From Colias croceus (Eukaryota; Arthropoda; Insecta; Lepidoptera; Pieridae), in assembly GCF_905220415.1 (NCBI RefSeq), contig NC_059551.1, positions 8,628,001-8,692,000 on the forward strand: a stretch of DNA of 64,000 nucleotides. The letters are read 5' to 3'. Shown here piece after piece: positions 1-12,865 of this stretch; the stretch's first letter is position 1, and each line of letters begins with the position of its first letter. The notes under the pieces are model-generated. The model did no database searches, had not been told where the DNA came from, and was given only the letters and a program-made list of their open reading frames with translations. The position numbers were made by a program, and so were the translations under genes.

Positions 1-2680
1 GCTATCGTCATCAGCTGCAAACGCATCAGGTGCTCAAAATTCGATCGGCAAAGGTGTGCGGCGAATAAAAGTTTCGAACGAATCGACCTCCTAATTGCCG
101 GAAACCGACAGCGACATTTTAATTACAATTAAAATAGGTCACTCCATTACATTCACATTATCCAAACGCGCATCTAAGACGCACCTTTACGCGCGAATGT
201 CAAATGTCAGTTTATTGTTGCCACGTTAAAAAATGGATGCGTTTTCGTCCAGCTGTCTAGCAATATAAGAGCCACGTGCGCGCGAAAAAAATAAAGAATG
301 GGGGGACAAGATGGCGCTGGCTCTCGTGCACTTGACATTTCCAATTAATTTGCGCGGGACATCTGTGCCGTTAGCAGCTGAACGATCGGCCATTTGGGTA
401 TAATACGGATTACGCTCACGCATAACGATATTCTGCTAATGACAACAAGGGTTACGAAATATTGCCAGATTACAAATCCTTTAAGCATTTTGGTCTTTTT
501 ATCATTTTTCTGTGACATTTAGAGGTACCTAAGTACTTGAAAATTAATGTACACATAAGGATAATGAATAATAAATTGTTCTAGATTCCTTGTTCTAGAC
601 TAGGGAGACAGAGAGAAATAGAGAAATAAATAAATGTGAAATAGCAATGATATAAACAAAGTATAAAATGTTTCTCCATCATTTTCAAATTGAAGTAATT
701 ACAGAAATCGGTTAGCAGTTCGATTCAAGATGAGCGAATCTTAGTACCTACTGTTTGCTGATTTCAGAAGTAATGCCTGCTAATTGCTTGTACTCAATAG
801 GGATCGAACAAGGCATACGTTCATGGCTGACGTAAGTGTGAAATGCGAAACAGTAAGTACCTGCAAGCAATACTTATAAATTCAGCTAAAACAGCAGACA
901 GATTTTATTTATGTTAACGAAACATATCTAATATTTATTTTTCAATTTATTTATGACATAATATATAATTTATGCCATAAATATAATTAATCTAGGATCA
1001 TGTCGTCTTTCGTTCTATTGTACCTACTATACCTAATGTACATAATCTATTCAAGATTGTGCGACTCCTACGCAACTAGCTACTTCTGTTTCAATTTGTG
1101 ATTTTTGATAGTCGGCCAAAAGGATTAATTATTATATTATATTGGTAATTTTTTATATTAGTAAAAATAAAAGTTTCCATAAATATCTTATCAATTAAAA
1201 CTTAATATGGAACTATTGGATCCATTCCTGAATCCTGCCCCTATAATATATCTGAAGCTCGATGTATCAGCATCGTAAATTCTTTTCATACGCTTGCTAC
1301 TAATATTTGTGAAATTCTCAAAACATTTACAGAATAATCGTTCATTACTCAGAACCCAAACTTATCTATGTAAAATTTAGCATGCTATCAGACACTATCA
1401 GTAACCATATCATCACTATCATAAAAGATCTATCTAAACTCTAGCCTACATACAATGTAGGTTTACCCCTAAATAACTACATTAACTACAATAACTACAT
1501 TAGCGTTTGTTTATTACCCTTGCCCAACGTAACAGAAACATAATTTTGATAAATGTACACCGACTACTGCCAAATTGATAGTATAATCAATTTATGGAAG
1601 ATTTATTGGTCACTTGCACATCATGTGGTTAGCTTCAACTTGATTGCAAAACAAACAGTCAATAATTTACGTTGTAAAGCAGCTTTACACTGGATTCTGG
1701 ATGCACATTGCAAATTCTAATGTGAAAGTAACTTTGTAATGATTTTATGCACGAACTGCTGAATGGTTTTGGATAAATTTTCGAATAAAATTTTCTTGAA
1801 ATACTTACAGCTTTCTTAAGAATAAATACATAAATGCAATCACATAGTCCGGAAAAAAATAGTCGTCTGTTTTACGTAACGTTTATTCAAATTTGTAAGG
1901 AGGAGCCATCCTATGCGTTTTCAACCATAATATTTAATAAGTAATCAATATATTGATAGAGTAAAGATTAACGTGTCAATGAGATAAAGCATTAACCACA
2001 CTTTATATTACCTCTATATGATGTGTAGTTATTGTGTATGCTCTTAAGACACGTGAATCACAAAAAATGCCCCCCATATACTCCGCCCACGTCATCATAA
2101 ACGATGCAGGAAAGGGAAGCGAACAATTAGGCGCATTTCACGTTTGTAGTGCTAACCGAGTTAGAACAAAGAAGCTTTGTTGGTCCGTCTCAGAGGAAGT
2201 CTGTCAATTACTTTCAAATGAGAATTGAGAAGAATGAGGACGAAATAATCGGCAGATGGGTATGAGGAAGAATTTAAAATCTCGTAGCTAGAAATTTGAC
2301 AGCAGAGTTATTGAAGTACCATTTAAAATTGTAGGCCATTGCAAAATATTTAAAATCGATTCAATATTTTCACAGTCTGCAGTTGCTGTGGGCCCAACGC
2401 CCAACTTTATGGAGACTGGTACAAAATTTGACCCAAACAAATTTGCCGACCAACATTGTAAAAAAACTACTCATAAAATCGAAACTAACAGTGTTGTTGT
2501 ACATTTTTTCTGCTACACGCCACATTAGATTCATTTTACACGTATTAAAACACGTTAAACCCAAATTTAACACGCGTCCTTAAACCAGTAACACTATTAG
2601 TTTTGCATCAACGAATTTCTAAATGTTTACCGGTCTCACCTGACAGGCAGGGATGACGGTGCAGAAAAAAGTTATATTTA
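1..2680. other. Gene-free AT-rich sequence
   Basis: I see no gene here. Open frames are short, lack recognisable domains and are not bounded by convincing splice sites. The first ~430 bases are less AT-rich than what follows and could be conserved regulatory DNA or the edge of an upstream gene, but nothing in them identifies either. Confidence 0.6.
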
Positions 2681-3052
2681 TACAGGGTGTCCCACTATTG
2701 GTGTACTAGGCGCGAAGAGACTTGTAGTTTTGCAAACACTGATCACGTAAAAAATACTTAAACAACAACACGTTACCTAAACGTCAAAAAATTTTTTGCT
2801 AAATTTTTTCTGAAAATCCAAGTTTTCTTCTCTAGCTTCGCGCAGCCGCTTCTACCGCTTCCTCAACGATATTATTTCACGTGCCGGTGGCAAAGTTGGG
2901 CGGGTTGCTTGATATGGGTGTACACATTTATTTGAAAAAAAAATTAGCCTGGAATTTTATAAGTATTTTTTACGTACTCTGGTTGTGTACTCAGCGTATG
3001 CAAAACTATAACCTCCTTTGAGCTTAGTATACCAACAGTGGGACACCCTGTA
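2681..3052. mobile_element. 372-bp MITE with 28-bp terminal inverted repeats
   Basis: The left end starts TACAGGGTGTCCCACT and the right end is its reverse complement (AGTGGGACACCCTGTA). The match runs about 28 bp with two mismatches. No transposase frame lies between the ends, so it is a non-autonomous DNA element. Flanks are TA-rich and I cannot fix the target duplication, so the superfamily stays open. Confidence 0.85.
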
Positions 3053-6000
3053 TATTATATAGTTTATAGCATTTATGGTACCTACGCTACGTACTGAAAT
3101 GTGCGTGAAGTAAGTAGAATATGAGTCATTAATTTTAAATAGAATTATCATTATTTTTATTGTACTTTTTATTGTTTTATATGCTTATTTTTTCATGTTT
3201 AGATATTATACTTCTACGAAAAGTCTGTAATTGCAATCGATCGATTGCTTGTTTTGTCAGACCACCATGCATCTGAAAAGTCAATTACTAAAACATCGAT
3301 AAAATTAAACTGTGAACAGAACAGGTAATAACTTTTTCATAAAGTGAGTTCTTGGCGCCAGATTTAAAGCGGTTTGGTCACACCGCATCACACTTCCATA
3401 GAAATCGAGCCCAAGCGCCGCCATAAACTATTTTTTTACTATTTTGCACCTGCAACGTGCAAACCCTTTGCAATGTTTTGACAGCGGCGCCTTTTATTGT
3501 GTTCCCTTTAAATTGCATTAACGTTTTTATGAAGTGTGCTTTATTGTACTCTGGTAGAAGTGTGAATCGATGATATAGAGTACTAGGGAGATAATTATTA
3601 TGTAAGTGACAGGATAGATTATGGTAGAGAACTTATTAATGATATTATAATCCTTTCATATTAAATTATATAAATTAAAATGTATATAAATCTGTTTCAA
3701 TGAAATTATAAAAATTAGTATTTTATTAGATATGTAGTTATTAGTTAAATAATATACATATATGTACAGTATTTGCTATTAGATTTTTCTCTTCAATGGG
3801 TTTTGCAATACTTATTATTATGTTAATTAATAAGTTACCGTTCTATAACTATATGCATTTCATTCTACAAACATGATAAATTGTCACAGATCTGGTGTAA
3901 TAGATCTGTAAATTGTATACATACACGTTGCCTACACGCCATTACATGTCAAAATAAATGGTGGGAACTTTCAAAAAGAGAACGATGATTCGTGTTCAAA
4001 ATTCGAATGGAACATGAAAATTCAAGAATTCAAGGGACAAAGGAGATTTCAAATCAGTAGCCCAAGGTCATATTATTAGTAAAGAATTTCCTAATTGGCA
4101 ACATTTGTTGCACGCGAACGCATTCAAATGTGTTCGACATTTGAATTCTAAATTGCATGGAATGCTACTGATCAGAAGCCTATTTGGTTTAAGATCGTTA
4201 CCCTTTTTTATTCTTTTTAAATCGATCTTTTCCATGAACATTTAAATTACAGTATAGCAAGAATAATTGTTTAGGAATTCTCCGTGGTATATATATGAAT
4301 ATATTCTTTATAATATTATACAATTATACATGTCAACATAAGTAATATTTCTAAGACAAATCCATCAGCCAGAATACCTATAGTAATTATTAATTAAATT
4401 CGCTTTATGACAGTTTTATACGACCATTACAATATTTATTACGAACAGTTGTAGGTACTAGAAAAAAATATGGAGGGCGTCAAATGTCAAAGCTTGGACA
4501 ATTGCGGTATATTTATGATGTCAGGATATCTATGCAAGGCTACTGCAACTGCCAACTCGTTTGTAACGAAATTTAAATGACACACATTTCTCATGCTGCA
4601 GATAAAACTTTTTTAAACTGCGAGACTGAACATGCGTGTCTATGGTAATGTTAAAGGTGTGGCAAATGTGTGGGCAAATGTAAGTAATGACTATTTCGAC
4701 ACATTTTTGTCCTACAATTCCCGCTAATATGAAGTGTGCTTTATTCTGTAGTTTGACTTAATGGAAGAATTCAGAAGAATAATAATTATTGTAAATTGTT
4801 ATATAGATATGTAACTATAGAGAAGAAAAATTAAGTGATAAGTGTGCCACTTTCAATCTAGCTATTATTTCATGCAAAAAATAACACTTAGGATTATACT
4901 AACCACTCATCTTTACTACTATCATAATTCATAAGGTTTTTGTTACTTTACGGAACCTATTGAGAGGACTTAGAAAATTCTTTCTCCAGGATAAAAAAAT
5001 TACCGTTAGAAAATTTCAACTTTAAATCGTAAAGGTTATATTAAACGTGTGTATTATATTATATTAATCGTGTCCAGATAACGACGACCCCTCAAATCAC
5101 ACACATCGTGATCCCGTAAGGAATGTCCGCCCGCGGCTAGTTCACACGCCGGCCACGGGGCGCTGGTGTGCGTGATTCAGAGGAATGTAGATTCAAATTT
5201 CGAATTTTGATGGAATAATATTCGAATTTCGATTTTGAAAATATGAGGATTTATGATTGGACTATAATGATAGGTGTTTTTGTCACCACCACTTATTAAG
5301 ATGATTAGATAAAAGAAGCTGATTTTTATGTTAAGTGTGGGCAGAAGGAATTTTTAAAGTGAAGTTTGTACTAATTTCTAATAATACAGAAAAACAAAAC
5401 AAAGCTGTTGTAATGACTAATGAAATATACAATCACTTTATGGGACATTTTAAAAATACCTATCTACTAACAAATTAGCGACTAGCGGACTGCGTCTTTG
5501 AAGTCGGTTTTAAAATGGGAAAACATACCAACAAAGGATTCTTCAAAAGATAAGCTTTTTAATCGTTACAGTTATTTTAAATATTGGTTTAAAAACAATA
5601 TTTTACGTATCGTTTTGATTTAATATGACACTTCTTACAACATCTGCATCGGTATGAGGTACAGTCGATGAGAAAATAAATATTATAGTTAAGTATATGT
5701 TTTTTTTAAACTTGTGATTAAAAGTGAACATAAATCTGGAATTACATAACTTGAAAAGCAAATTAATATTTTATTTAATACCTAGTCGACAGACGTCTTT
5801 TTCTTTATTTCTTTCCCTAAATCTAGTTCATTGGATCGGGTAAGCCATAGACAAAACAGAACTTATTTCATAATAATCGTGCACTACTACTATTACTATT
5901 TTTGAGTATAATTATTGAACTAAAAGTTCTTTCGAGTAACTACATAATATATTACAAAAAATATATTTTAATAAAACTTCAAAAATCGTAATGCTAGGTA

Positions 6001-6234
6001 TAATAGTATAAACAAACATTCTCGTTTATGTAAATTAAATATTAGCAAAAACTTGTCCACAAGACTGTACCAAAATTGGTAGCTCATTTATAGCCGATTT
6101 TTATTATCGTCTGTAGGGCTATAATTCCGAGAGAAAATCTACATTTTATCGCACTAATTGCACATAAGTAATCAAATAATGATAGTTTAACACCGGTAGC
6201 GGAAATATAATTATCATGATTTATCTGAGATGTT
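3053..6234. other. Gene-free AT-rich sequence
   Basis: No supportable gene. A GC-richer island around 5,090-5,170 could be a CpG or regulatory patch, but no specific site is recognised. Confidence 0.55.
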
Positions 6235-6420
6235 CTTAACCAATCGGTACTTAACACAACTGTAGCGCCTGAGGTCGTGGGTTCGGTTCCCAATTAATGT
6301 GTTCTTACTTTTGTAATCACTGCCATTAAAAATGGTACAGCCCATTTGGACACTACAGACAAATCTAAGACAACATTTTTCCATCTGGTACCTAAGTACG
6401 TACATTCGTATAAAATGTAT
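6235..6420 (+). repeat. Diverged tRNA-derived SINE remnant
   Basis: A box-B-like sequence (GGTTCGGTTCCC) at about 6,280-6,291 follows a weakly tRNA-like stretch, as in tRNA-derived SINEs. No clear tail or target duplication is visible, so this is a weak call. Confidence 0.35.
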
Positions 6421-6776
6421 TTTCTGTAATGTCTGTCGGTATCATTATCAAATATCTTTAAAAAAATTGTAATATTTTCTTTCTATAATAGGGCGTGAAA
6501 AATTACCATAGAAAATAATACATTCATAAGTCACAAAGGTCAACACAAAATGACAAACACCATACACTATATAATAATATAGAAAGCTAAAATGGGGCTC
6601 CGAAATTAACTTTCTAAGTCATTACCAAAAAATCTGACCACGTACGTGACCTTACACGATAGATGGAATTAAAAGTTGATTATAATGTGCCGCAGTGTCG
6701 CCATTGGCGTTTTATGACGCCATATTGAATTATAACTTATAGTACAATGTATCTGTACACAGATAATTATATAATA

Positions 6777-6950
6777 CTAGCTTTCTCCCCGCGGCTTCGC
6801 CCGCTTTGTGCTTTAAAGTATTCTATCTCTCAACTCTCAAGTTGGATCGAACTGCACATGGTGTGCGAATTTTATTATAATCGGTTAAGTGGTTTAGGAG
6901 TCCATTGAGGACAAACATTGTGACACGAGATTTATACATATATTATTAAG
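6777..6950 (-). mobile_element. Degenerate non-autonomous Helitron end
   Basis: On the + strand the segment begins A then CTAG, followed by a CCGCGGC/GCCCGC-rich hairpin region. This is the reverse complement of the Helitron 3' end found repeatedly in this window. The interior is diverged and the 5' TC end cannot be placed, so the right boundary is approximate. Confidence 0.5.
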
Positions 6951-9900
6951 ATTAAGATAAGATAAGCTTAGATCATTAAGACTAGCCTGTACTAAAAATC
7001 TTTATATTTAAGTAGTACCTATTTATTTGTCCATCACGTAAGTAGGTATAATACATCAAAATACATCAATTCCTACTTCATTTATGAGACACAAAAAATA
7101 TCATACAACAACCAAATTAACTCTAGAAACAAAACATTGAACCAGCCAATACTAAAAAGTAAACACAAAAAGTGTATTACAGTAATCATTTCATACAAAA
7201 ACCGAATTATCGCAACGATATACCACGTAGGTACAGTTATAAAAAAAACTCAATCACGCTATGTTGATGTTAGCAATTAGCGATTGAAGCGATTGTAGCG
7301 CTATCGACAAAGAAAGGGCACGTTTTGACGGAGCACGGTCAGCGCTACAGCGCCGCGGGGGATGATGGCTGTAGTACAAGTGTAAGAGATTTTGGTTCAG
7401 GTACATAACTTGCAGCTTGGGACAATAATTATGAACAATGAAAAGAAATTGCTCAAAATATTCTAGTCCTGTAGGGGGGGCAGTTCTGTACGACTGCAGT
7501 ATATAGAAGGTAATTAAAATGCAAATGCAATTTATTTAAAGTTATTGTAACTGTAGGTAAGTAAGGAATTCGTCTCAATTTTCTTCATTTTATGTTGACA
7601 TTATTGCCAAGATCTGATATTCAAGTTAAAACTTTACAAAATGGCAAGTACACACTTTTTGTATGTTTTCCTTGTTCGGATTCAAATCAAAAACTTCTCA
7701 ACAGAATTAAAAAATATTTTAACCTTAAAAAGTTATATCACTAACACATACTTTATATTCCAGGACAACCCCCGGGCACAACTGGGTCTAACAGGTAGTA
7801 GGTATACCTACCTAAAAGATTATACTGGGGAAAATAATTATTAATATTCTTCGCTTACGCATGTAACTTGAGCCGCAATCTAAGCGAGCGGTGGTACGGT
7901 CGGCAAAAAAATGCAAATTGTCATAAGCCACGGGCGATTCACGAGCAGACATTCCCACAGTGCCCGGTACGGATAGCAAAATTGATCTAGCATACAACAG
8001 TTTATAAGTTAGGTATGTGTTTATTGTTTTAACACCTGGGCGCTGGTTTGAACACTTTGAACTTTGGAGTATGAAAAATGATTGCACATGCATTATAATT
8101 TGTAACCCTTTTCTAGTGAAACCCGTGTACATTTATAGCTGATGTGAAATATAATTTGTTACGTAATGATGGTATGTAAATATAAGAAAGTATTAATCAA
8201 TTTAATACATAATTAGTTAGTTAAGTAGCTAATATCTTACTATTTGTAAACATTACAAATTGTCTCTAAATTACATCGATCGATTGATTGATTGATTGAT
8301 TTTAATAAAGCGCAACCGCAACTGCGATGTAGTAAAAAGCTCGAGTTCTTTCACCTCTCCATTATTTGTTTCTTTCTTTTATTAAATAGATTAATTAATA
8401 AGAAACTCATATAAAATATGTGATTAAAAATATGAGCTTTTTTCTAAGCTACGCTATTTCTTAGCGACAAATGCAATATTCTTATAAGTTACTAAGTGTG
8501 CCGCGCGGTTTCACCCGTGGACGAGCCTGCTATCAAAAGCAAGTATTTTTATAGCTTATGTGTTTTTTCTGGTACATAGGCTACAGAACTGCCAAGAATC
8601 ATCCAAATTCATCCAGAAGATTTTTCGTGAATGAGCAAAAACAGCAGTAGAATATTCCAAAGGTAAAGTAGAGCGAACGACTAGCACACAATACATAGAC
8701 CGTACCATAAATCAAAACCATTTATACATTCCAAACCATTATCTGGGAGGTCACAACTAAAAGAAAAGTGTTTGTTAATTCATATTAGGGTCACTTACAG
8801 CAATTGACATATATGTCTCAATGATGTGACATCCTGCGGTACAGGAAGCTAAGATGGTGGACGGCTTTATGCAATTACGAACGGTCATTTATTACCTAAG
8901 TTTATTTATTTTAATAATATATAGTTAACTGTTGAGAAGGACTTTACCGTTTGCTGTAATTTACTGTTTCAATTCTATACATTTTGAACACATTTGAAAT
9001 ACTTATAAAGTAAGAAATCGAAATATTCATTGAAAGCCTATTTATCTAAAATATGTACAATGAAGAAAGTCTTACGTCGTATGAGTAATTCTCTTTAATT
9101 TAATTCATACAACGTTTTAAATATCATATAAAGAAATCCCGACAAGTTTTATCCAATAGAAGATTCACCTCTTATGATGTAAAAGCAGAATTGTTTGGAA
9201 AAGCATTAAGATGTTCCTGTCTCCCTTTGGTACAAGCAGGAAGCGGCAATGTACAGACAAACAGTCTAATTAATGCTAACAGCTTAATTATAGCCGGTAA
9301 CACCGCATAAATTATAAGATCGTGAAATATTGTCTGTTCCCTTGACACATAATTGTAATAAAAAATAGAACAACTAATTATTAAATTCCATTTGCCAAAT
9401 TCAATCTGATTAATGTTCTACGATCAACAAATATCTACATAATAAGTAATAACTATTTTCAAAATAACAAAATAGTTAAAAAGTAATAATTGTTTGATAC
9501 TTGATAGCGATAGATAATTCTATAATTCCTAGGTTCTACGTAAGTCCTACATCGTGTATAAATAACGGTACCATGGCAATTCACCTGTGACCCCGTATAT
9601 TGACATTTCACCTTCTAGTTAAGAGTGGGCATAAAGGCAGAGAATTTCTAAAGTTATGGGCCCCGCCCTAGCGCGTCATGCCGCGCGCAATCTTTCTTCC
9701 ATCATACACTCCGCACCCGGCTCATCGTACTTACGTAAAGTTCATCGGACGCTAAATTAAACACAATATTCTTCGCTCGTTCTACGCGTATTTTCGGTAG
9801 TTAGTATATTAATGAAATAATTATATAATACAGTGAAGTTGAAATCATGGCAAATTATGTAATATGATAATTTATTATTATTTTTTATTTATAATTATTG

Positions 9901-10094
9901 ATGATAATCTATACGTATATAATAAAACAGTAAAAAAGTGTAAGTATGTATGTAATATATTCAAAAAAACAATATTAGGGAAACAGTATAGAGCACGAAT
10001 CCGTAAAAAAATTCTGCCTGTGTGTTTATGTCTGTTTGTTTGTATGATTTGAATGAATGTTATATTGTTGTGTTTATATTATATTTATTATATA
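6951..10094. other. Gene-free AT-rich sequence
   Basis: No supportable gene. It contains a short GATT tetranucleotide run at about 8,279-8,301. A 106-codon frame on the - strand (7,812-8,132) has no recognisable domain and is judged to be chance. Confidence 0.55.
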
Positions 10095-10330
10095 CTAGCT
10101 TTCCGCCCGCGGCATCGCTCGCGCAGCCAAAGAAAAACCCGCATAATTCCCGTTCCCGTGGGATTTCCGAGATAAAACTTATCCTATGTCCTTTCTCGGG
10201 TATCAAAATATCTCTATACCAAATTACATGCAAATTGGTTCAGTAGGAGTGATTGAGTAACAGACAGACAGACAGAGTTACTTTCACATTTACAATATTA
10301 GTACAACATTAGTATAATATTAGTACAAGG
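10095..10330 (-). mobile_element. Non-autonomous Helitron, family A
   Basis: It starts with CTAG plus the GC-rich hairpin (reverse complement of a Helitron 3' terminus) and continues with the family-A body also present at 12,283 and 41,763, including an ACAG microsatellite and a TTACTTTC-CATTTA block. The 5' end is blurred by short repeats of ATTAGTA, so the right boundary is approximate. No coding capacity. Confidence 0.7.
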
Positions 10331-10433
10331 TAAATTAGCTTGGAGAAATATTTGCATATCTAGTGGTGTGTATGTCGTGGTCATATTGTAGATTTGCTCA
10401 TCGACATTTGGCCAGAACGTATAAAATATAGGT

Positions 10434-10690
10434 TAGGTTAGACTTTAATAAACAACGCACGAGCCGAGCGAGCAAAGCGAGCGTGCCGCGGCAGCGGCCG
10501 GCGAGTGCCAGAAGCGAATCGCTTTAACAAAAATGGTCGAATTTCGTGAAATGGCCATCCACGTTTGGCCAGATCGACGATCTGGCCAAATGTGGATGAC
10601 CAAATCGTGAAACGTTGGCAATTTAACGATCTGGCCAAACTAAATTGGCCATTTCATGAAATGATCAAATCTACGATATGGCCACGACAT
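10434..10690. repeat. GC-rich repeat fragment with nested palindromes
   Basis: The left part (GGTTAGGTTA, then CACGAGCC and AGCGAGC motifs) matches the 116-bp units of the array at 16.75-17.5 kb. The right part contains a perfect 13-bp inverted repeat with a one-base centre at 10,564-10,590 (arms TTTGGCCAGATCG and its complement) and further GATCTGGCCAAA copies. Probably an old fragment of the same mobile family. Confidence 0.6.
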
Positions 10691-11078
10691 GTATATTACT
10701 CAGATCTTAGAGCGCGTTTCCACTATAACGTTCAGGCCTATACAAAAATGTTTCGATATCCTAACATTACTATTTAATGTTATACTTATTCCTAGCAACA
10801 CTCTGATTTTTGTTTTCAATAAAAACAAGTTTTTATTTGAAAGAAAATGGTTTTGACTTTATAAAAAAAAAAAATTATCATTCAATTTCACGTTCTTGAG
10901 CAAACGACAAGACGACTACCGTGAAACAATAAAATATCGAGTCCATAATAATTTGTTTCGTTATTAATATTTGACCATAATAATTACGAAACATAACAAA
11001 TAAATAAATCGTCACTTGATAGTTGAAAGTGGAAACACGCACAAAACCAGAATTTGCATTCGCGAGTGTATTCATACT

Positions 11079-11362
11079 TAGGGTTGCCAAACAGTATTCT
11101 ACTGTTTTTCACTAAATTATACTTTTTACTGTTTAACAAAAAAAAAGTACTTATACAAAAGACTGTTTTCAGCATCAAAGTGCAGACACATTATTATGTG
11201 TTACATTTAGACGCTCACAATTTTTTTTATTTAGTCAGAGGGCACACACTACAATAAATAATGTTTGTTTTGCTAAAATACTGTTTAATAATCTTCATAG
11301 ACCTGAATAATGAATTATGAATATACGTACTTTATTTCTTGTAAAAAAAGTTGGCAACCCTA
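11079..11362. mobile_element. 284-bp hAT-type MITE
   Basis: The ends are TAGGGTTGCCAA and its reverse complement. They are flanked by near-identical 8-bp sequences, TTCATACT (11,071-11,078) and TTCATAGT (11,363-11,370), as expected for the 8-bp target duplication of hAT elements with one later change. No transposase remnant is visible inside. Confidence 0.75.
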
Positions 11363-11385
11363 TTCATAGTGTTTGTCTACACTAA

Positions 11386-11609
11386 TCTACACTAATATTA
11401 TAAAGAGGAAAACTTTGTTTGTTTGTTTGTTTGATTGTAATGAATAGGCTCATAAACTACTAGACCGATTTTAAAAATTCTTTCACCATTCGAAAGCTAC
11501 ATTATCCACGAGTAACAAAGGCTAGGTTTTATCCCGGAAATCCCACGGGAACGGGAACTATGCGGGTTTTTCTTTGAAAACGCGGGCGAAGCCGCAGGCG
11601 GAAAGCTAG
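11386..11609 (+). mobile_element. Non-autonomous Helitron, copy 1
   Basis: Starts A|TCTACACTAATATTATAAAG and ends GCGGGCGAAGCCGC, a short spacer, then CTAG|T. This matches the Helitron rule of 5' TC, a subterminal 3' hairpin, CTAG, and an A/T insertion site without target duplication. Length 224 bp, no coding capacity. Confidence 0.75.
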
Positions 11610-12282
11610 TGAATGATATGTATTTTATTTGTAACTAGCGGTCCGCCCCGGCTTCGCCCGTACATATTTACGTTTTCTCTACATGAGAACCATCCTTGTA
11701 CTTCAAGGGATACAATAAAAAACGAATTGAAAAAACACGTGATAACGTGACAACGCGAAACGCGAAATTTTATTGACACTAATTTTACGATAGATTTCAA
11801 ATAATGAGCAGGTATAACTTTATAATTATTTATACATACACTAATATTATAAAGAGGAAAACTTTGTTTGTTTGTTTGTTTGTTTGATTGTAATGAATAG
11901 GCTCATAAACTACTAGACCGATTTTAAAAATTCTTTCACCATTCGAAAGCTACATTATCCACGAGTAACATAGGCTAGGTTTTATCCCGGAAATCCCACG
12001 GGAACGGGAACTATGCGGGTTTTTCTTTGAAAACGCGGGCGAAGCCGCAGGCGGAAAGCTAGTGAATGATATGTATTTTATTTGTAATTAGCGGTCCGCC
12101 CCGGCTTCGCTCGTACATATTTACGTTTTCTCTACATGAGAACCATCCTTGTACTTCAAGGGATACAATAAAAAAAGAATTGAAAAAACACGTGATAACA
12201 TGACAACGCGAAACACGAAATTTTATTGACACTAATTTTACGATAGATTTCAAATAATGAGCAGGTATAACTTTATAATTTA
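11386..12282 (+). repeat. ~450-bp tandem duplication of a two-Helitron block
   Basis: A block made of a + strand Helitron (ending CTAG at 11,606-11,609) and a - strand Helitron-like segment (starting CTAG at 11,635) is repeated as 11,838-12,280. The offset is ~449-452 bp and the copies are nearly identical. Small differences are an extra GTTT unit, a few substitutions, and CTAG changed to TTAG at ~12,088. Near-identity implies a recent duplication. Confidence 0.85.
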
Positions 12283-12465
12283 CTAGAGGTCCGCCCCGGC
12301 TTCGCCCGTGGTACATATTTCGCAATAAAAGGTAGCCTATGTCCTTTCTCGGGTATCAAAATATCTCCATACCAAATTTCATGCAAATTGGTTCAGTAGT
12401 TTAGGCGTGATTGAGTAACAGACAGACAGACAGAGTTACTTTCGCATTTATAATATAAGTATGGA
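12283..12465 (-). mobile_element. Non-autonomous Helitron, family A
   Basis: It runs from CTAG at 12,283-12,286 to GGA|T at 12,465, the reverse complement of TCC...CTAG with an A/T insertion site. The body matches the copies at 10,095 and 41,763. It abuts the tandem block, giving five Helitron-like ends within about 1.1 kb. Confidence 0.75.
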
Positions 12466-12727
12466 TTATAATAATTATTTATGGGAGTTCACTCATCACT
12501 GCACCAGTGATTAGTTATACAGATTGTGAATATATTATATTATATATACCTACTATTCACAACCTATTTACGTTATTTACTGGAACAACCATAGGAATCT
12601 ACAAATAGGTAGTAGGTAATCATAGTAGTAATGGTAATAAGTAATAATATAATAATTCATAAAAAAATATACCATAAATCTTTCTTGATTTTATTGATGT
12701 AACACTATGAATGAAATATTTGTATCC

Positions 12728-12731
<4 letters not shown>

Positions 12732-12758
<27 letters not shown>
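12732..12758. repeat. AT dinucleotide microsatellite
   Basis: An almost pure (AT)n run of about 13 units. Confidence 0.95.
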
Positions 12759-12802
12759 GTTTGTATACCTAAGATCGTCGCGTCAATACTCAGCCCACGG
12801 AA

Positions 12803-12864
12803 ACGAATTTATGCATAAATTCGTGTGAGTGTGATTAGATATTACATATTTATGTAATATCTAA
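12803..12864. repeat. Two adjacent perfect palindromes
   Basis: The first, at 12,803-12,824, has 11-bp arms ACGAATTTATG and its complement with no spacer. The second, at 12,835-12,864, has 14-bp arms TTAGATATTACATA with a 2-nt centre. They may be the relic of a small foldback element or cruciform-forming DNA. No function is evident. Confidence 0.85.
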
Positions 12865-12865
12865 A

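Noticed and set aside
7812..8132. 106-codon frame on the - strand
   Set aside because: No domain, no splice context, and composition like the flanks; a frame this long is expected by chance somewhere in 64 kb.
11606..12325. Frames of 64 and 88 codons on the - strand
   Set aside because: They are near-identical because they sit in the duplicated Helitron block.
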